Under the pieces are notes generated by a model that saw only the letters and a program-made list of their open reading frames with translations, had not been told where the DNA came from and did no database searches. Below, in pieces: positions 51,314 through 59,907 of a stretch of 64,000 bases of DNA (position 1 is its first letter; every line of letters starts with the position of its first letter). The position numbers were made by a program, and so were the translations under genes. The stretch is from Streptomyces sp. MMG1121 (lineage in GTDB: Bacteria > Actinomycetota > Actinomycetes > Streptomycetales > Streptomycetaceae): positions 186,001 to 250,000 of the forward strand of contig NZ_LGDV01000118.1 of assembly GCF_001280015.1 (NCBI RefSeq), in the 5' to 3' direction.

Positions 51314-52972
51314 TCATCCGGCGCGTCGGTGCTGTTTGGGACGAGATCGTTTCTCTACGTACATCCGCTCGTCAGCAGACTTCAGGACTTCGTCCGCCGT
51401 CATGCCGCAGTGTGCCCACCCGATGCCGAAACTCGCGCCCACCCGGACGGCCCGGCCCTCGGCCCGGATCGGCTGGATGATCTCGTTGCGCAGCCGTACG
51501 GCGAGGTCCTCGGCGTCGGCCCGGCCGAGGCCGTCGGCGAGGATCACGAACTCGTCGCCGCCGAGCCTGGCCACCGTGTCGCCGTCGCGGACCCCGCGCG
51601 AGAGACGTCGGGCGACCTCGATCAGAACCGCGTCGCCCGCGTTGTGGCCGAACCGGTCGTTGATCGACTTGAAGCCGTCGAGGTCGCAGAAGAGCACCGC
51701 GAGGCCCTTGGTGCCGTCGTCGCGGTCGTCCTCGGGCGCGACGGTGTGCACATGGTGGTCGAAGGCGTCGAAGCCCTCCGCGCCGGGCCGGAAGTCGAAG
51801 CCGTGGCCGGCCGGGGTGTCGAAGACGGGGTGGCCGTAGGCCGCGTCCAGGGACTCCAGGTCGCCGGGCTGCGAGGGGCGCCGGCACAGCCGGGCCGCGA
51901 GCCGCGAGCGCAGCTCGGCGGAGTTCGGCAGGCCGGTCAGCGAGTCGTGGGAGGCGCGGTGGGCGAGCTGGAGCTCGCGGCGCTTGCGCTCCTCTATGTC
52001 CTCGACGTGGGTGAGGAGGAAGCGGGGGCCGTCGGCGGCGTCGGCGACGACCGAGTTGCGCAGGGACACCCAGACGTACGTGCCGTCCCGGCGGCCCAGG
52101 CGCAGCTCGGCCCGGCCTCCCTCGGCGGAGGTCCTCAGGAGCGTGCCGATGTCCTCGGGGTGGACGAGGTCGGAGAAGGAGTAGCGGCGCATCGCCGAGG
52201 CGGGGCGGCCGAGCAGCCGGCACAGGGCGTCGTTGGTGCGCAGGATCCGGCCGTGCTGGTCGCCGCCCATCTCGGCGATGGCCATGCCGGAGGGGGCGTA
52301 CTCGAAGGCCTGCCGGAAGGATTCCTCGCTGGCGCGCAGGGCCTGCTGCTCGCGCTCCAGGCGGACCAGGGCGCGCTGCATGTTGGCGCGCAGCCGGGCG
52401 TTGCTGATGGCGATGGCGGCCTGGAAGGCGTACATCTGCAGGGCCTCGCGGCCCCAGGCGCCGGGGCGGCGGCCGTTGCGCGGCCGGTCGACGGATATGA
52501 CGCCGAGCAGCTCGCCGGAGGAGCCGCCCTGGAGGCCGGGCGTGAGCATCGGCGCGAAGAGCCGGTCGGAGGGGTGCCACTCGTCCTCGAAGCGCGGCGC
52601 CGGGCCGTCGGTGTACCACTGGGGGACGTCGTCGTCGTCCAGCACCCAGCCCTCGGTGTGCGGGATGAAGATCAGGTCGTCGCCCCAGCGCTCGCCCATG
52701 TTCAGCCGCCGCTCCCAGGACTCGCGGGAGCCGACCCGGCCGGTGATCAGGGCCTCGGCGGCGGAGTTGCCGGAGAACGCGGCGACGACGAGGTCGCCGT
52801 CGGGGCGGACGAGGTTCACGCACGCCATCTCGTACCCGAGGGCCTGTACGGCGCCGTCGGCGACGGTCTGCAGTGTGTCCGCCAGGCTGCGCGCCGTGTT
52901 CATGTCGGCCATGACCTGGTGCAGCTGCCGCAGGGACGCAAGACGGACATACGGCTCCGACTCGGTCTCCAT
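51314..52972 (-). CDS. cdgB: GAF-PAS-GGDEF diguanylate cyclase, CdgB type
   Basis: A 552-residue enzyme making cyclic di-GMP from two GTP. Domains in order: GAF (~20-190), PAS/PAC (~215-330) and GGDEF (~335-550). The active motif GGDEF is at 471-475 and the inhibitory RxxD site (Arg462-Asp465) is intact, so product inhibition is expected. There is no EAL domain. Domain order matches Streptomyces CdgB, which controls aerial growth under BldD; I assign that symbol on architecture. ATG 52972 has GGGGGGAGG six bases upstream. A palindrome near 53121 may be its operator. Confidence 0.88.
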   Translation of the reverse strand: METESEPYVRLASLRQLHQVMADMNTARSLADTLQTVADGAVQALGYEMACVNLVRPDGDLVVAAFSGNSAAEALITGRVGSRESWERRLNMGERWGDDLIFIPHTEGWVLDDDDVPQWYTDGPAPRFEDEWHPSDRLFAPMLTPGLQGGSSGELLGVISVDRPRNGRRPGAWGREALQMYAFQAAIAISNARLRANMQRALVRLEREQQALRASEESFRQAFEYAPSGMAIAEMGGDQHGRILRTNDALCRLLGRPASAMRRYSFSDLVHPEDIGTLLRTSAEGGRAELRLGRRDGTYVWVSLRNSVVADAADGPRFLLTHVEDIEERKRRELQLAHRASHDSLTGLPNSAELRSRLAARLCRRPSQPGDLESLDAAYGHPVFDTPAGHGFDFRPGAEGFDAFDHHVHTVAPEDDRDDGTKGLAVLFCDLDGFKSINDRFGHNAGDAVLIEVARRLSRGVRDGDTVARLGGDEFVILADGLGRADAEDLAVRLRNEIIQPIRAEGRAVRVGASFGIGWAHCGMTADEVLKSADERMYVEKRSRPKQHRRAG

Positions 52973-53120
52973 GCTCGCCCTCCCCCCGAGACCTCGCAGC
53001 GAATCAAGGGTTGTCTTCGGCGCTTCTTTACTGTGCCTCTTACGGTGGTCTTTCAGCTCCCCCGCCACTGAATCACAGCGCGCTGCCCACTCGGTACACA
53101 GGGTCAACAATTCCTGCCTT

Positions 53121-53138
53121 CTGTGACTCAAGTCACAG
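53121..53138. promoter_or_regulatory. Palindrome upstream of cdgB
   Basis: CTGTGACT and AGTCACAG flank CA, 8-bp arms in an 18-base palindrome, 149 bases before cdgB. TGACTC-A-AGTCA resembles, but has a different spacing from, the BldD box as I remember it. BldD or a related dimeric repressor is a fair candidate. Confidence 0.5.
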
Positions 53139-53238
53139 ATGAACGTGAACAATTGAGTGGAGTTTCCGCGATTTCCACGTGCGATTACTGAACGCAGGCT
53201 TTGCGAGCGTGCGCACAATTGGTCCTTGATCCTCCGCT

Positions 53239-53250
53239 GGTCCTAGGACC
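53239..53250. promoter_or_regulatory. Perfect 12-base palindrome
   Basis: GGTCCTAGGACC, perfectly symmetric, 57 bases before the flavin reductase start and overlapping a possible -10 box. Regulator unknown. Confidence 0.35.
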
Positions 53251-53306
53251 CGGCTCAGGCTCAGGCCCGATGCGGCGCGCACAGGGCGGACACTAGCGTT
53301 TCCGGC

Positions 53307-53879
53307 GTGCTGAAGACTGCCTCCCCCACCGCCCTCACCGCTTCCGGGCATGCTGAGGGGGTGAGCAACGACGAGTTCCGGGCCGCGATGTCCCGGCTGG
53401 CCGCGGGCGTGGTCCTGGTGACCGCTCAGGAACCGCCGCTCGACCCGGACGACCCGGCCGCGCCGGGCGTGGAGGACGTCGGCATGACCGCCACCGCCTT
53501 CCTGTCGGTCTCGCTCGACCCGCCGCTGGTCCTAGTCAGCCTGCGCGAGGGCTCCCGCATGGACGACCTGCTGGACGAACAGCCCCTGTGGGCCGTGTCG
53601 GTGCTCACCGAGAACCAGCGGCACATCGCCGGCCGCTTCGCGATGAAGGGCCGCATCAGCGACCGGCTGCTCTTCGAGGACGTCCCCTGCGTCCGTGGCG
53701 AGGCCACCGGCGCGCCCCTGGTGGGCGGTGCGCTGGCCACGCTGGAGTGCCGCACCGAGCAGCGGGTGAGCGCCGGGGACCACACCCTGGTCGTCGGCCG
53801 CGTCCTGACCGCGCACGTGCCGAGCGCGGAGGGCGGACCGCTGCTGTACTTCCGCGGCCGGTACCGGCAGTTGGGCTGA
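53307..53879 (+). CDS. Flavin reductase-like protein
   Basis: A 190-residue protein of the flavin reductase/FMN-binding split-barrel family. Marks: AMSRLAAGVVLVTA, MTATAFLSVSLDPPLVLVSL and FAMKGRISDRLLFE, then LATLECRTEQRVSAGDHTLVVGRV. It could supply reduced FMN to a monooxygenase, but no oxygenase lies nearby. GTG 53307 is used; GTG 53361 (VSNDEFR) starts at the fold and is preceded by GAGGGG, so it may be correct. Confidence 0.85.
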   Translation: MLKTASPTALTASGHAEGVSNDEFRAAMSRLAAGVVLVTAQEPPLDPDDPAAPGVEDVGMTATAFLSVSLDPPLVLVSLREGSRMDDLLDEQPLWAVSVLTENQRHIAGRFAMKGRISDRLLFEDVPCVRGEATGAPLVGGALATLECRTEQRVSAGDHTLVVGRVLTAHVPSAEGGPLLYFRGRYRQLG

Positions 53880-53931
53880 GCCCCCGCCCCCGAGGCGTAC
53901 CGCCTCGGGCCCGGGCGGCCGACGGCCGCGT

Positions 53932-54819
53932 CTACGCCGGCTCGACGGTCAGCTCGGACAGTCGGGCCGGGTCCGTCACGATGTCGATCGCCGCGATGCG
54001 GTCGGCGACGAAGGTGAAGGTCAGGACGCGCTCCAGACGGCCGTCGACGGCGAGGACCAGGCCCGTGGCGCCGTCCACCAGCGCCGGGCTCGACAGGGCG
54101 GCCAGGCGGGCGAAGCCCGTCGCGCCGGAGGCGACCCCGATCGCCCCGACGGTCGTACCGGCGTCGCTGCGGGCCAGCACGTCCGGGTCGAGGACGGCGA
54201 GCAGCCCGTCGAAGTCGCCGTCCCGCGCCGCCGCCAGGAAGGCGTCGACGACCTCCCGCTGCCGTACCAGGTCGGCCTCCGGCGCGCCCGCGCCCCGCAC
54301 CCGGCGCCGGCCCCGGCTGGCCAACTGCCGCGCGGCGGCCGGGCTGCGCCCGAGGATGCCGCCGACCTCCTCGAACGGCACCCCGAACAGGTCGTGCAGC
54401 ACGAACGCCAGTCGCTCGGCCGGGTTGAGCGTGTCGAGGACGACGAGGAGGGCCGAGCCGACCGAGTCGGCGAGCAGGGCGTCCTGCGCGGGGTCGGGCT
54501 CGGCGGAGGCCACCGGATGCCAGGTGTCCAGGGGCTCCTCGCCCCGGGTGCGGCGGGAGCGCAGCATGTCGAGGCAGACCCGGCCCACGACGGTCGTCAG
54601 CCAGCCCCCGAGGTTGTCCACCCCGCTCGTGTCGGACCGGCTCAGCCGGAACCAGGCCTCCTGCACGGCGTCCTCGGCCTCCGCGGCCGAGCCCAGCATC
54701 CGGTGGGCGACGCTGCGCAGATGCCCCCGGTAGACCTCGAACCGCTCGGCGAGGATGTCGTGGTCGTGCTGCTGCTCGTGCTCGTTCATCGCGGGGCCCG
54801 GCCTCTCGGTCGCCGTCAT
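53932..54819 (-). CDS. ECF RNA polymerase sigma factor with SnoaL-like C-terminus (SigJ/ECF41 type)
   Basis: A 295-residue sigma-70-family protein. Residues ~25-95 are region 2 (GHLRSVAHRMLGSAAEAEDAVQEAWFRL), ~120-180 region 4 (LNPAERLAFVLHDLFGVPFEEVGGILGRSPAAARQLASR). The last ~110 residues form a SnoaL/NTF2-like domain (DAFLAAARDGDFDGLLAVLDPDV), typical of the ECF41/SigJ groups, where it acts in cis. No anti-sigma gene and no carboxymuconolactone decarboxylase-like partner lie next to it. ATG 54819 chosen; ATG 54789 is possible. Confidence 0.88.
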   Translation of the reverse strand: MTATERPGPAMNEHEQQHDHDILAERFEVYRGHLRSVAHRMLGSAAEAEDAVQEAWFRLSRSDTSGVDNLGGWLTTVVGRVCLDMLRSRRTRGEEPLDTWHPVASAEPDPAQDALLADSVGSALLVVLDTLNPAERLAFVLHDLFGVPFEEVGGILGRSPAAARQLASRGRRRVRGAGAPEADLVRQREVVDAFLAAARDGDFDGLLAVLDPDVLARSDAGTTVGAIGVASGATGFARLAALSSPALVDGATGLVLAVDGRLERVLTFTFVADRIAAIDIVTDPARLSELTVEPA

Positions 54820-54890
54820 CAGTCCTCTGCGACACCGACGAACGGCGGCCCGGAAGTGTGACGGACACCCCGCTCCGCGCGCTCCGTGGC

Positions 54891-55319
54891 CTACTGCCAG
54901 TCCCGGCCCGTGCGACCGCGCTTGGTCTGCGAGCGCTGCTTCTTCTCCCGCAGCCGGCGTTCGTTGATGCCGCGCGGGATGCGGGTGGGCCTGCGGGGCT
55001 TGGGCGGGGGCGCGGCGGCCTCCGCGAGGAGCGCGGCGAGGCGTACGGCGGCGGCCTCGCGGTTGCGCCACTGGGAGCGGTGCTCGGAGGCGCGGACGGT
55101 GACGACTCCGTCGACGAGCCGGCCGGCCAGCCGCAGCAACGCCCGCTCCTTCCACACCGGCGGGAGCGCCTCGGTGCGGGCCAGGTCGAAGCGCAGCTCC
55201 ACCTGTGAGTCGCTGGTGTTGACGTGCTGTCCGCCGGGCCCCGACGACCTGGAGAAACGCCACATCAGCTCGGCCTCGGGAAGGGAGACGGAGCCACGGA
55301 TGACGTAGGGACCGGACAT
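54891..55319 (-). CDS. arfB: Alternative ribosome-rescue factor ArfB
   Basis: A 142-residue peptidyl-tRNA hydrolase domain protein (YaeJ). The GGQ motif at residues 29-31 (SSGPGGQHVN) sits in the right context. The C-terminal ~40 residues are a basic tail (KPRRPTRIPRGINERRLREKKQRSQTKRG compressed in style) that enters the empty mRNA channel of stalled ribosomes. It frees ribosomes stuck at mRNA ends. ATG 55319 has GGTGGG just before it; ATG 55328 is the alternative. Confidence 0.92.
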   Translation of the reverse strand: MSGPYVIRGSVSLPEAELMWRFSRSSGPGGQHVNTSDSQVELRFDLARTEALPPVWKERALLRLAGRLVDGVVTVRASEHRSQWRNREAAAVRLAALLAEAAAPPPKPRRPTRIPRGINERRLREKKQRSQTKRGRTGRDWQ

Positions 55320-55442
55320 GCCCACCATGGTCGCGCGACCGGCAGGTCCACGTCACGTGAATAAGCGGGGCCGATGGAGTGGGCCGGGCGGGACACAGGA
55401 GGGTAAAGAAAGTAAAGAGACCTGGAACCTTCCGCACCCCCC

Positions 55443-55470
55443 TTGGCGTTCATACGGGTAGCTGTAGCTT
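55443..55470 (+). promoter_or_regulatory. Promoter of terD
   Basis: TTGGCG (55443-55448) and TAGCTT (55465-55470) are 16 bases apart, about 38 bases ahead of the terD start codon. GAAGGAAGGGA supplies a ribosome site. Confidence 0.5.
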
Positions 55471-55507
55471 TTCCGCCGTACCGAACCGAAGGAAGGGACT
55501 CCCAAGA

Positions 55508-56083
55508 ATGGCTGTAAGCCTGTCCAAGGGTGGCAACGTCTCGCTCACCAAGGAGGCTCCGGGCCTGACCGCCGTCACCGTGGGCCTCGGCTGGGACGTC
55601 CGCACCACCACCGGCACGGACTTCGACCTGGACGCCTCCGCGATCGCGGTCAACGCACAGGGCAAGGTCTACTCGGACGCCCACTTCGTCTTCTTCAACA
55701 ACAAGCAGACGCCGGACAACTCGATCGTCCACACGGGCGACAACCGCACGGGCGAGGGCGCGGGCGACGACGAGTCGATCAACGTGAACCTGGCCGCGCT
55801 CCCGGCCGACGTCGACAAGATCGTCTTCCCGGTCTCCATCTACGACGCCGAGAACCGCGGCCAGAACTTCGGCCAGGTCCGCAACGCGTACATCCGCATC
55901 CTGAACCAGGCCGGCGGCGCCGAGATCGCCCGCTACGACCTGTCGGAGGACGCCGCCACGGAGACGGCGATGGTCTTCGGCGAGCTGTACCGCAACGGCG
56001 CGGAGTGGAAGTTCCGCGCGGTGGGCCAGGGCTACGCCTCGGGCCTGGTCGGCATCGCCCAGGACTTCGGCGTCAACGTCTGA
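55508..56083 (+). CDS. terD: TerD-family calcium-binding stress protein
   Basis: A 191-residue protein with the full TerD pattern: [34 protein letters not shown] (calcium site), [23 protein letters not shown] (second acidic site) and FPVSIYDA. TerD proteins bind calcium and are linked to tellurite resistance, stress and, in Streptomyces, development. No other ter gene is close. Promoter and terminator are both visible, so it is a single-gene unit. Confidence 0.95.
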   Translation: MAVSLSKGGNVSLTKEAPGLTAVTVGLGWDVRTTTGTDFDLDASAIAVNAQGKVYSDAHFVFFNNKQTPDNSIVHTGDNRTGEGAGDDESINVNLAALPADVDKIVFPVSIYDAENRGQNFGQVRNAYIRILNQAGGAEIARYDLSEDAATETAMVFGELYRNGAEWKFRAVGQGYASGLVGIAQDFGVNV

Positions 56084-56103
56084 CGGACACCATGCCGAGC
56101 AGA

Positions 56104-56140
56104 AGCCCCGGACCGCGGCGGACAGCCCTGGGCCGGGGCT
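56104..56140 (+). terminator. Terminator of terD
   Basis: AGCCCCGG (56104-56111) pairs with CCGGGGCT (56133-56140) and is followed by TTTC. It lies 20 bases after the terD stop. Confidence 0.6.
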
Positions 56141-56341
56141 TTCGCCGTAGCGGGCGCACGCCACGGGCACGGACGGTGGATTCCCCCGGTGCTCCTCGAA
56201 CTCCTGTCGCGGCGGGTGGTCCGGCGCTGGACACATGGGAGTTCGAGGAGCGGCGGCTGAAGCACGCTCGCCCGGCGTGGGCGGCGATGCGGGCGGGGCC
56301 GGCCCGCGAGGGACAGCCCCCGCGCCCGGCCGCCCCCGGCC

Positions 56342-57760
56342 TCACGGGTGGGCCGGTTTGCCGTCGCCGTAGAGCCAGTCCTTCCAGATCTCGGTGAAGT
56401 CCTTGTCCGGGGCCTGTTTCTCGACGTAGGCGGTGAAGTCGGCGGTGTCGGCGTTGCCGTAGCGGTGGCTGGCGGGCCAGCTGCGCAGGAGGGCGAAGAA
56501 GGCCTTGTCGCCGATCTTCTGCCGGATCTTGTGGAGGACCATCGCGCCGCGTTCGTAGACGGGGCTGTCGGAGATGTGGGCGGCGCCGGACGGCTTCGCG
56601 GGCGGATAGGCCCAGATCTGGTCGTCGTCGCCGTTGTAGAGGTCGGTGAAGATCTTCTGCGCGGAGTCGCCGCCGTGGTCCTCCTGCCACAGCCACTGGG
56701 CGTAGGTGGCGAAGCCCTCGTTGAGCCACATGTCCTGCCAGGACTTCGGGGTGACCGAGTCGCCGTACCACTGGTGGGCGAGTTCGTGCACCACCGTGCC
56801 GGTGTCCGGGGCACCGGGGAAGGTGGGCCGGTTCTGGGTCTCCAGGGCGTATCCGGCATCGTCCGGCCCGGCCACGATCGCGCCGGCGGAGGAGAAGGGG
56901 TACGGGCCGAAGGTGTCCTCCTCCCACTTGATGATGTCGGGGAGCTTCGCCAGCACCTCCGCGCCGTCCTTCGCCTGGTCCGGGGCGACGGCCGTGAGGA
57001 TCGGCAGCCCGTGCGGGCCGGTGCCGCGGCCGATGTCGAAGTGGCCCACGGCGACCGTGGCCAGATAACTCGCCATCGGCTGGGCGGTGTGCCAGTGGAA
57101 GGCCGTACGGCCGCCCTGGGTGGACCGGCCCGCCAACTCGCCGTTGGAGACGGCCACAAGGCCCTTGGGGACGGTGACGGTGATGTCGTAGGTCGCCTTG
57201 TCGGAGGGGTGGTGGTCGCCGGGGAACCACGCCATGGAGCCGACCGGTTCGCCGAGGCCGAGAGCGCCGTCGGCGGTGGGCAGCCAGCCCTCCTTGGAGC
57301 CGTCGGGGTCGGTGAGGGTCCGCGGGACACCCGAGTAGCGGACGGTGGTCCGGAAGGTCTCACCCGCGCTCAGGTCGGCGTGCGGGCGGACGGTCAGTTC
57401 CTGCCCGGCCCGGCTGAAGGGGGCGTGCTCGCCCTCGACGGTGACCGAGTCGACGTGCAGACCGGCGAGGTCGAGGTCGAAGGCGGACAGATCCTGGGTG
57501 GCGCGGGCGGTGATGACCGCCGTACCGGTCAGACGGCGGGTGGCCGGGGTGTAGTCGAGGGTCAGGGCGTAGTGCCCGACGTCGTAACCGCCGTTGCCCG
57601 CCTTCGGGAAGTACGGGTCGTGTACGCCGGAGTCGCCCGGGGTGCCGTGCACACCGCCGTCGCACGCGGTGCCGGTCAGGGCGAAGCTGAAGGCGAGCAG
57701 GGCCGCGGCGGCCGGGACCAGGCGTACGGATCGGGGCACAGCAGCGATCTTAGGGGGCAC
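56342..57760 (-). CDS. M1-family metallopeptidase, likely exported
   Basis: A 472-residue aminopeptidase-N-like enzyme. The N-terminus is basic and hydrophobic, ending LTGTAC at Cys33, which looks like a lipobox. The zinc motif is HELAH (His325, Glu326, His329) with Glu348 in NEGFATY. The N-terminal beta domain holds DYTPATRRLTG and GGYDVGHYALTLDY. It lacks the long C-terminal domain of full-size APN. It should trim N-terminal residues from peptides outside the cell. GAGG-like signal before the start is weak. Confidence 0.9.
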   Translation of the reverse strand: MPPKIAAVPRSVRLVPAAAALLAFSFALTGTACDGGVHGTPGDSGVHDPYFPKAGNGGYDVGHYALTLDYTPATRRLTGTAVITARATQDLSAFDLDLAGLHVDSVTVEGEHAPFSRAGQELTVRPHADLSAGETFRTTVRYSGVPRTLTDPDGSKEGWLPTADGALGLGEPVGSMAWFPGDHHPSDKATYDITVTVPKGLVAVSNGELAGRSTQGGRTAFHWHTAQPMASYLATVAVGHFDIGRGTGPHGLPILTAVAPDQAKDGAEVLAKLPDIIKWEEDTFGPYPFSSAGAIVAGPDDAGYALETQNRPTFPGAPDTGTVVHELAHQWYGDSVTPKSWQDMWLNEGFATYAQWLWQEDHGGDSAQKIFTDLYNGDDDQIWAYPPAKPSGAAHISDSPVYERGAMVLHKIRQKIGDKAFFALLRSWPASHRYGNADTADFTAYVEKQAPDKDFTEIWKDWLYGDGKPAHP

Positions 57761-57831
57761 CGGTCTTACTTATGGGGCCCGAGATCCGGGGCCGGGCAGG
57801 AACTCCCCCGCCTTCGTGACACCATCTCTGC

Positions 57832-58332
57832 GTGCTCGACATCGGCTACGCCCTCTCCAATCGGTTCCCGGACCCCCCGCAGACCGACTACCGCCGCGCG
57901 GACGTCCACGCGCTGCGGCACGACCTGTTCTGCGGTGACGTCTACCTCGCGGACACCGAGACGGACCGGGAGCTGTCCACAGCCTGGGGATGGGTGCCGG
58001 TGCTGGACTTCGCGTGGGCGCTGTGCGACATCGCGGAGCGGCTGGACCGGGATCCGATGGGCTCGCGCGCCGCCCGGCCGCAGCAGGCGGAGCTGGACTT
58101 CACCGAGTCCACGGACCGGATGCTGTTCGAGCGCCGCTTCGGCTGGGTGGACGTCGAGGCCGACTGGATGCCTGCCGAGGAGGCCCCGCTGGCCTTCTCG
58201 CACGCCGAACTGCGCCGCGAGGCCCGCGACTTCCTGCACGACCTGATCGCTGACCTCACCGACCTCCATGAGGACCTCGCGGAGAACCCGGCGATCTGGA
58301 CCCTCCAGGCCCGCTTCCCCCGCCTCCCCTGA
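57832..58332 (+). CDS. Conserved protein of unknown function
   Basis: A 166-residue acidic soluble protein. Visible blocks: LSNRFPDPPQTDYRRADVHALRH (shortened here), VYLADTETDRELSTAWGWVPVLDFAWALCDIAE and LFERRFGWVDVEADW. These look constrained, with many Trp and Asp, but no known domain or motif is found. GTG 57832 is divergent from the M1 peptidase gene across 71 bases and converges with the pentapeptide gene. Confidence 0.65.
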   Translation: MLDIGYALSNRFPDPPQTDYRRADVHALRHDLFCGDVYLADTETDRELSTAWGWVPVLDFAWALCDIAERLDRDPMGSRAARPQQAELDFTESTDRMLFERRFGWVDVEADWMPAEEAPLAFSHAELRREARDFLHDLIADLTDLHEDLAENPAIWTLQARFPRLP

Positions 58333-58359
58333 CCGGCGGCCGGCCGGCCGCCCCGATGG

Positions 58360-59055
58360 TCAGCCCTCCACTCTGATCCCCAGCTCTGCGGCCAGCACCG
58401 GTGCCAGATCCAGCAGCTGCCCCGTGCTGATCACCGCTCCGGACAGCCGGTCCAGGCCGCGGACGATCTCCAGCGGGACGGCCCCGCGCAGGTCCACGTC
58501 CTTCAGCGTCGCACTGCCGAAGTCGGCCTCCTTCAGCGCGCAGTCGACGAACTCCACCCGCTCCAGGGTCGCGCCCGCGAAGTCCGGCTCGACCAGGACG
58601 CAGGACTCGAAGACGACGTCTCTGAGGCGGGCCTCGCGCAGATTGAGATAGTCGATCTTGCCGCCGCGGACCACCACCCGCTCCAGTACGGCACCGTGCA
58701 GCTGGGTGCCGCCGAGGCGGGCGTCGATCAGCTCGACGTCGCGGAGCGTGGACTCGGCGAGATGGGTGCCGACCCCGCGCAGCCCGGTCAGCACCGAGTC
58801 CAGCACTCTGGCCCGGCCCAGCGCCGTACCGTCCACCGCGCAGCCCGTCAGCGCGCAGTCCATGAACCGGGCACCCACGCCGTCCTGCCCGCTCAGGTCC
58901 GCGTCCCGGAAGTCCAGCCCGTCGTAGTCCCCGTCCGGTTCCAGCCCGCCGTCGGCCCACGGTGTCAGGGGCGGCAGCCGCAGCTCCGGCCGTCGCGCAC
59001 CGTTCACTGCGCCCCGGCCCGCCGCGGGACCGCCACCCGTCGCTCTCCTCGCCAT
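58360..59055 (-). CDS. Pentapeptide-repeat protein
   Basis: A 231-residue protein whose middle ~150 residues are a series of five-residue turns of the A(D/N)LXX type: FRDADLSGQD, FMDCALTGC, LRDVELIDARL, LREARLRDVVF, FAGATLERVEF and FGSATLKDVD. This predicts a right-handed quadrilateral beta-helix. Some pentapeptide proteins mimic DNA and protect gyrase (Qnr, MfpA), but most have no known role, and this one lacks features that would settle it. ATG 59055 has GGGGGC just upstream. Confidence 0.85.
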   Translation of the reverse strand: MARRATGGGPAAGRGAVNGARRPELRLPPLTPWADGGLEPDGDYDGLDFRDADLSGQDGVGARFMDCALTGCAVDGTALGRARVLDSVLTGLRGVGTHLAESTLRDVELIDARLGGTQLHGAVLERVVVRGGKIDYLNLREARLRDVVFESCVLVEPDFAGATLERVEFVDCALKEADFGSATLKDVDLRGAVPLEIVRGLDRLSGAVISTGQLLDLAPVLAAELGIRVEG

Positions 59056-59378
59056 GCCCCCATGCTGCACCCCGCCACTGACAATGTCCCTGACCTGGGC
59101 AGACAATGATCACTTGGCCTCAAGCACGGTTGAGGCCGGAGCCTGGACCCACCGAGACAGCCCCACCTGAACGCCGTCCTCCCTTAGGTCCCGTGCACGC
59201 CGTCCGCCTCTACTCCTTCGGTCCCGCCGAGAACCTGCGCCGAAGCCGCCAGCGGCCGGCTGCGCCCGGCCGTCACCCGCTTCCCACTCTCACGAGCGGC
59301 CGCCGCGCGTCTGGGGCGTGCGGCGGGCAGAGCGCGCCGGATACCTCGCGACGCACCGTCGTCCTGGGCCCTGCCCGG
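59056..59378. other. Intergenic region with one inverted repeat
   Basis: This 323-base region between the pentapeptide and GNAT genes contains no coding sequence that I can support. A hairpin-like repeat sits at 59116-59137; the rest is GC-rich with several short complementary runs. Confidence 0.4.
59116..59137. promoter_or_regulatory. Inverted repeat before the pentapeptide gene
   Basis: GGCCTCAA (59116-59123) and TTGAGGCC (59130-59137) are perfect 8-base arms around GCACGG, about 60 bases ahead of the pentapeptide start. It may be an operator or a terminator of the other side. Confidence 0.4.
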
Positions 59379-59858
59379 CTACTGCCCCGCACCCAGCCCG
59401 GCCAGTGCGTCACCGGTCAGCCGGTACACCGTCCACTCGTCCTGCGGGCGCGCGCCCAGCGCCTCGTAGAAGTCGATCGCGGGCCGGTTCCAGTCCAGGA
59501 CCGCCCACTCCAGCCGCCCGTACCCCCGCTCCCCGCAGATCCGCGCCAGCTCGGTCAGCAGGGCGCGGCCGTGGCCGCCGCCGCGGGCGTTCGGGCGTAC
59601 GTACAGGTCCTCCAGGTAGATGCCGGGCACCCCGCGCCACGTGGAGAAGTTCAGGAACCACAGCGCGAGGCCGACCGGCTGGCCGGTCTCGTCGTCCACC
59701 GCCAGATGCGCGAACGCGGCCGGCCGCTGCCCGAACAGCGCCTCCCGCAACTGCTCCTCGGTCGCCCGCGCCTCCTCCAAGGCCTTCTCGTACTCGGCCA
59801 GTTCACGGATCAGGGCGAGGATGACGGGGAGGTCGGCGGGGGTCGCGGCACGAATCAT
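59379..59858 (-). CDS. GNAT-family N-acetyltransferase
   Basis: A 159-residue enzyme of the GNAT family. The acetyl-CoA motif is VRPNARGGGHGRALL; the end strand is WAVLDWNRPAIDFYEALGA. The pattern LALWFLNFSTWRG and LEDLYVRP is like spermidine/spermine (diamine) N-acetyltransferases, so a polyamine or amino-acid substrate is likely. It is 50 bases past the FAD oxidoreductase stop on the same strand. Confidence 0.88.
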   Translation of the reverse strand: MIRAATPADLPVILALIRELAEYEKALEEARATEEQLREALFGQRPAAFAHLAVDDETGQPVGLALWFLNFSTWRGVPGIYLEDLYVRPNARGGGHGRALLTELARICGERGYGRLEWAVLDWNRPAIDFYEALGARPQDEWTVYRLTGDALAGLGAGQ

Positions 59859-59907
59859 GAGGCGAGGCTAGATCACCTGGTCATGGGGCGGGGCTCACGG
59901 TGTCCGC

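Larger units (their letters stand above)
52973..53306. other. Divergent control region of cdgB and a flavin reductase
   Basis: This 334-base region has no gene. It holds two strong palindromes (53121-53138 and 53239-53250) and AT-richer stretches around 53140-53170. Possible flavin-reductase promoter parts are TTGGTC (53219-53224) and TAGGAC (53244-53249), 19 bases apart. Confidence 0.4.
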
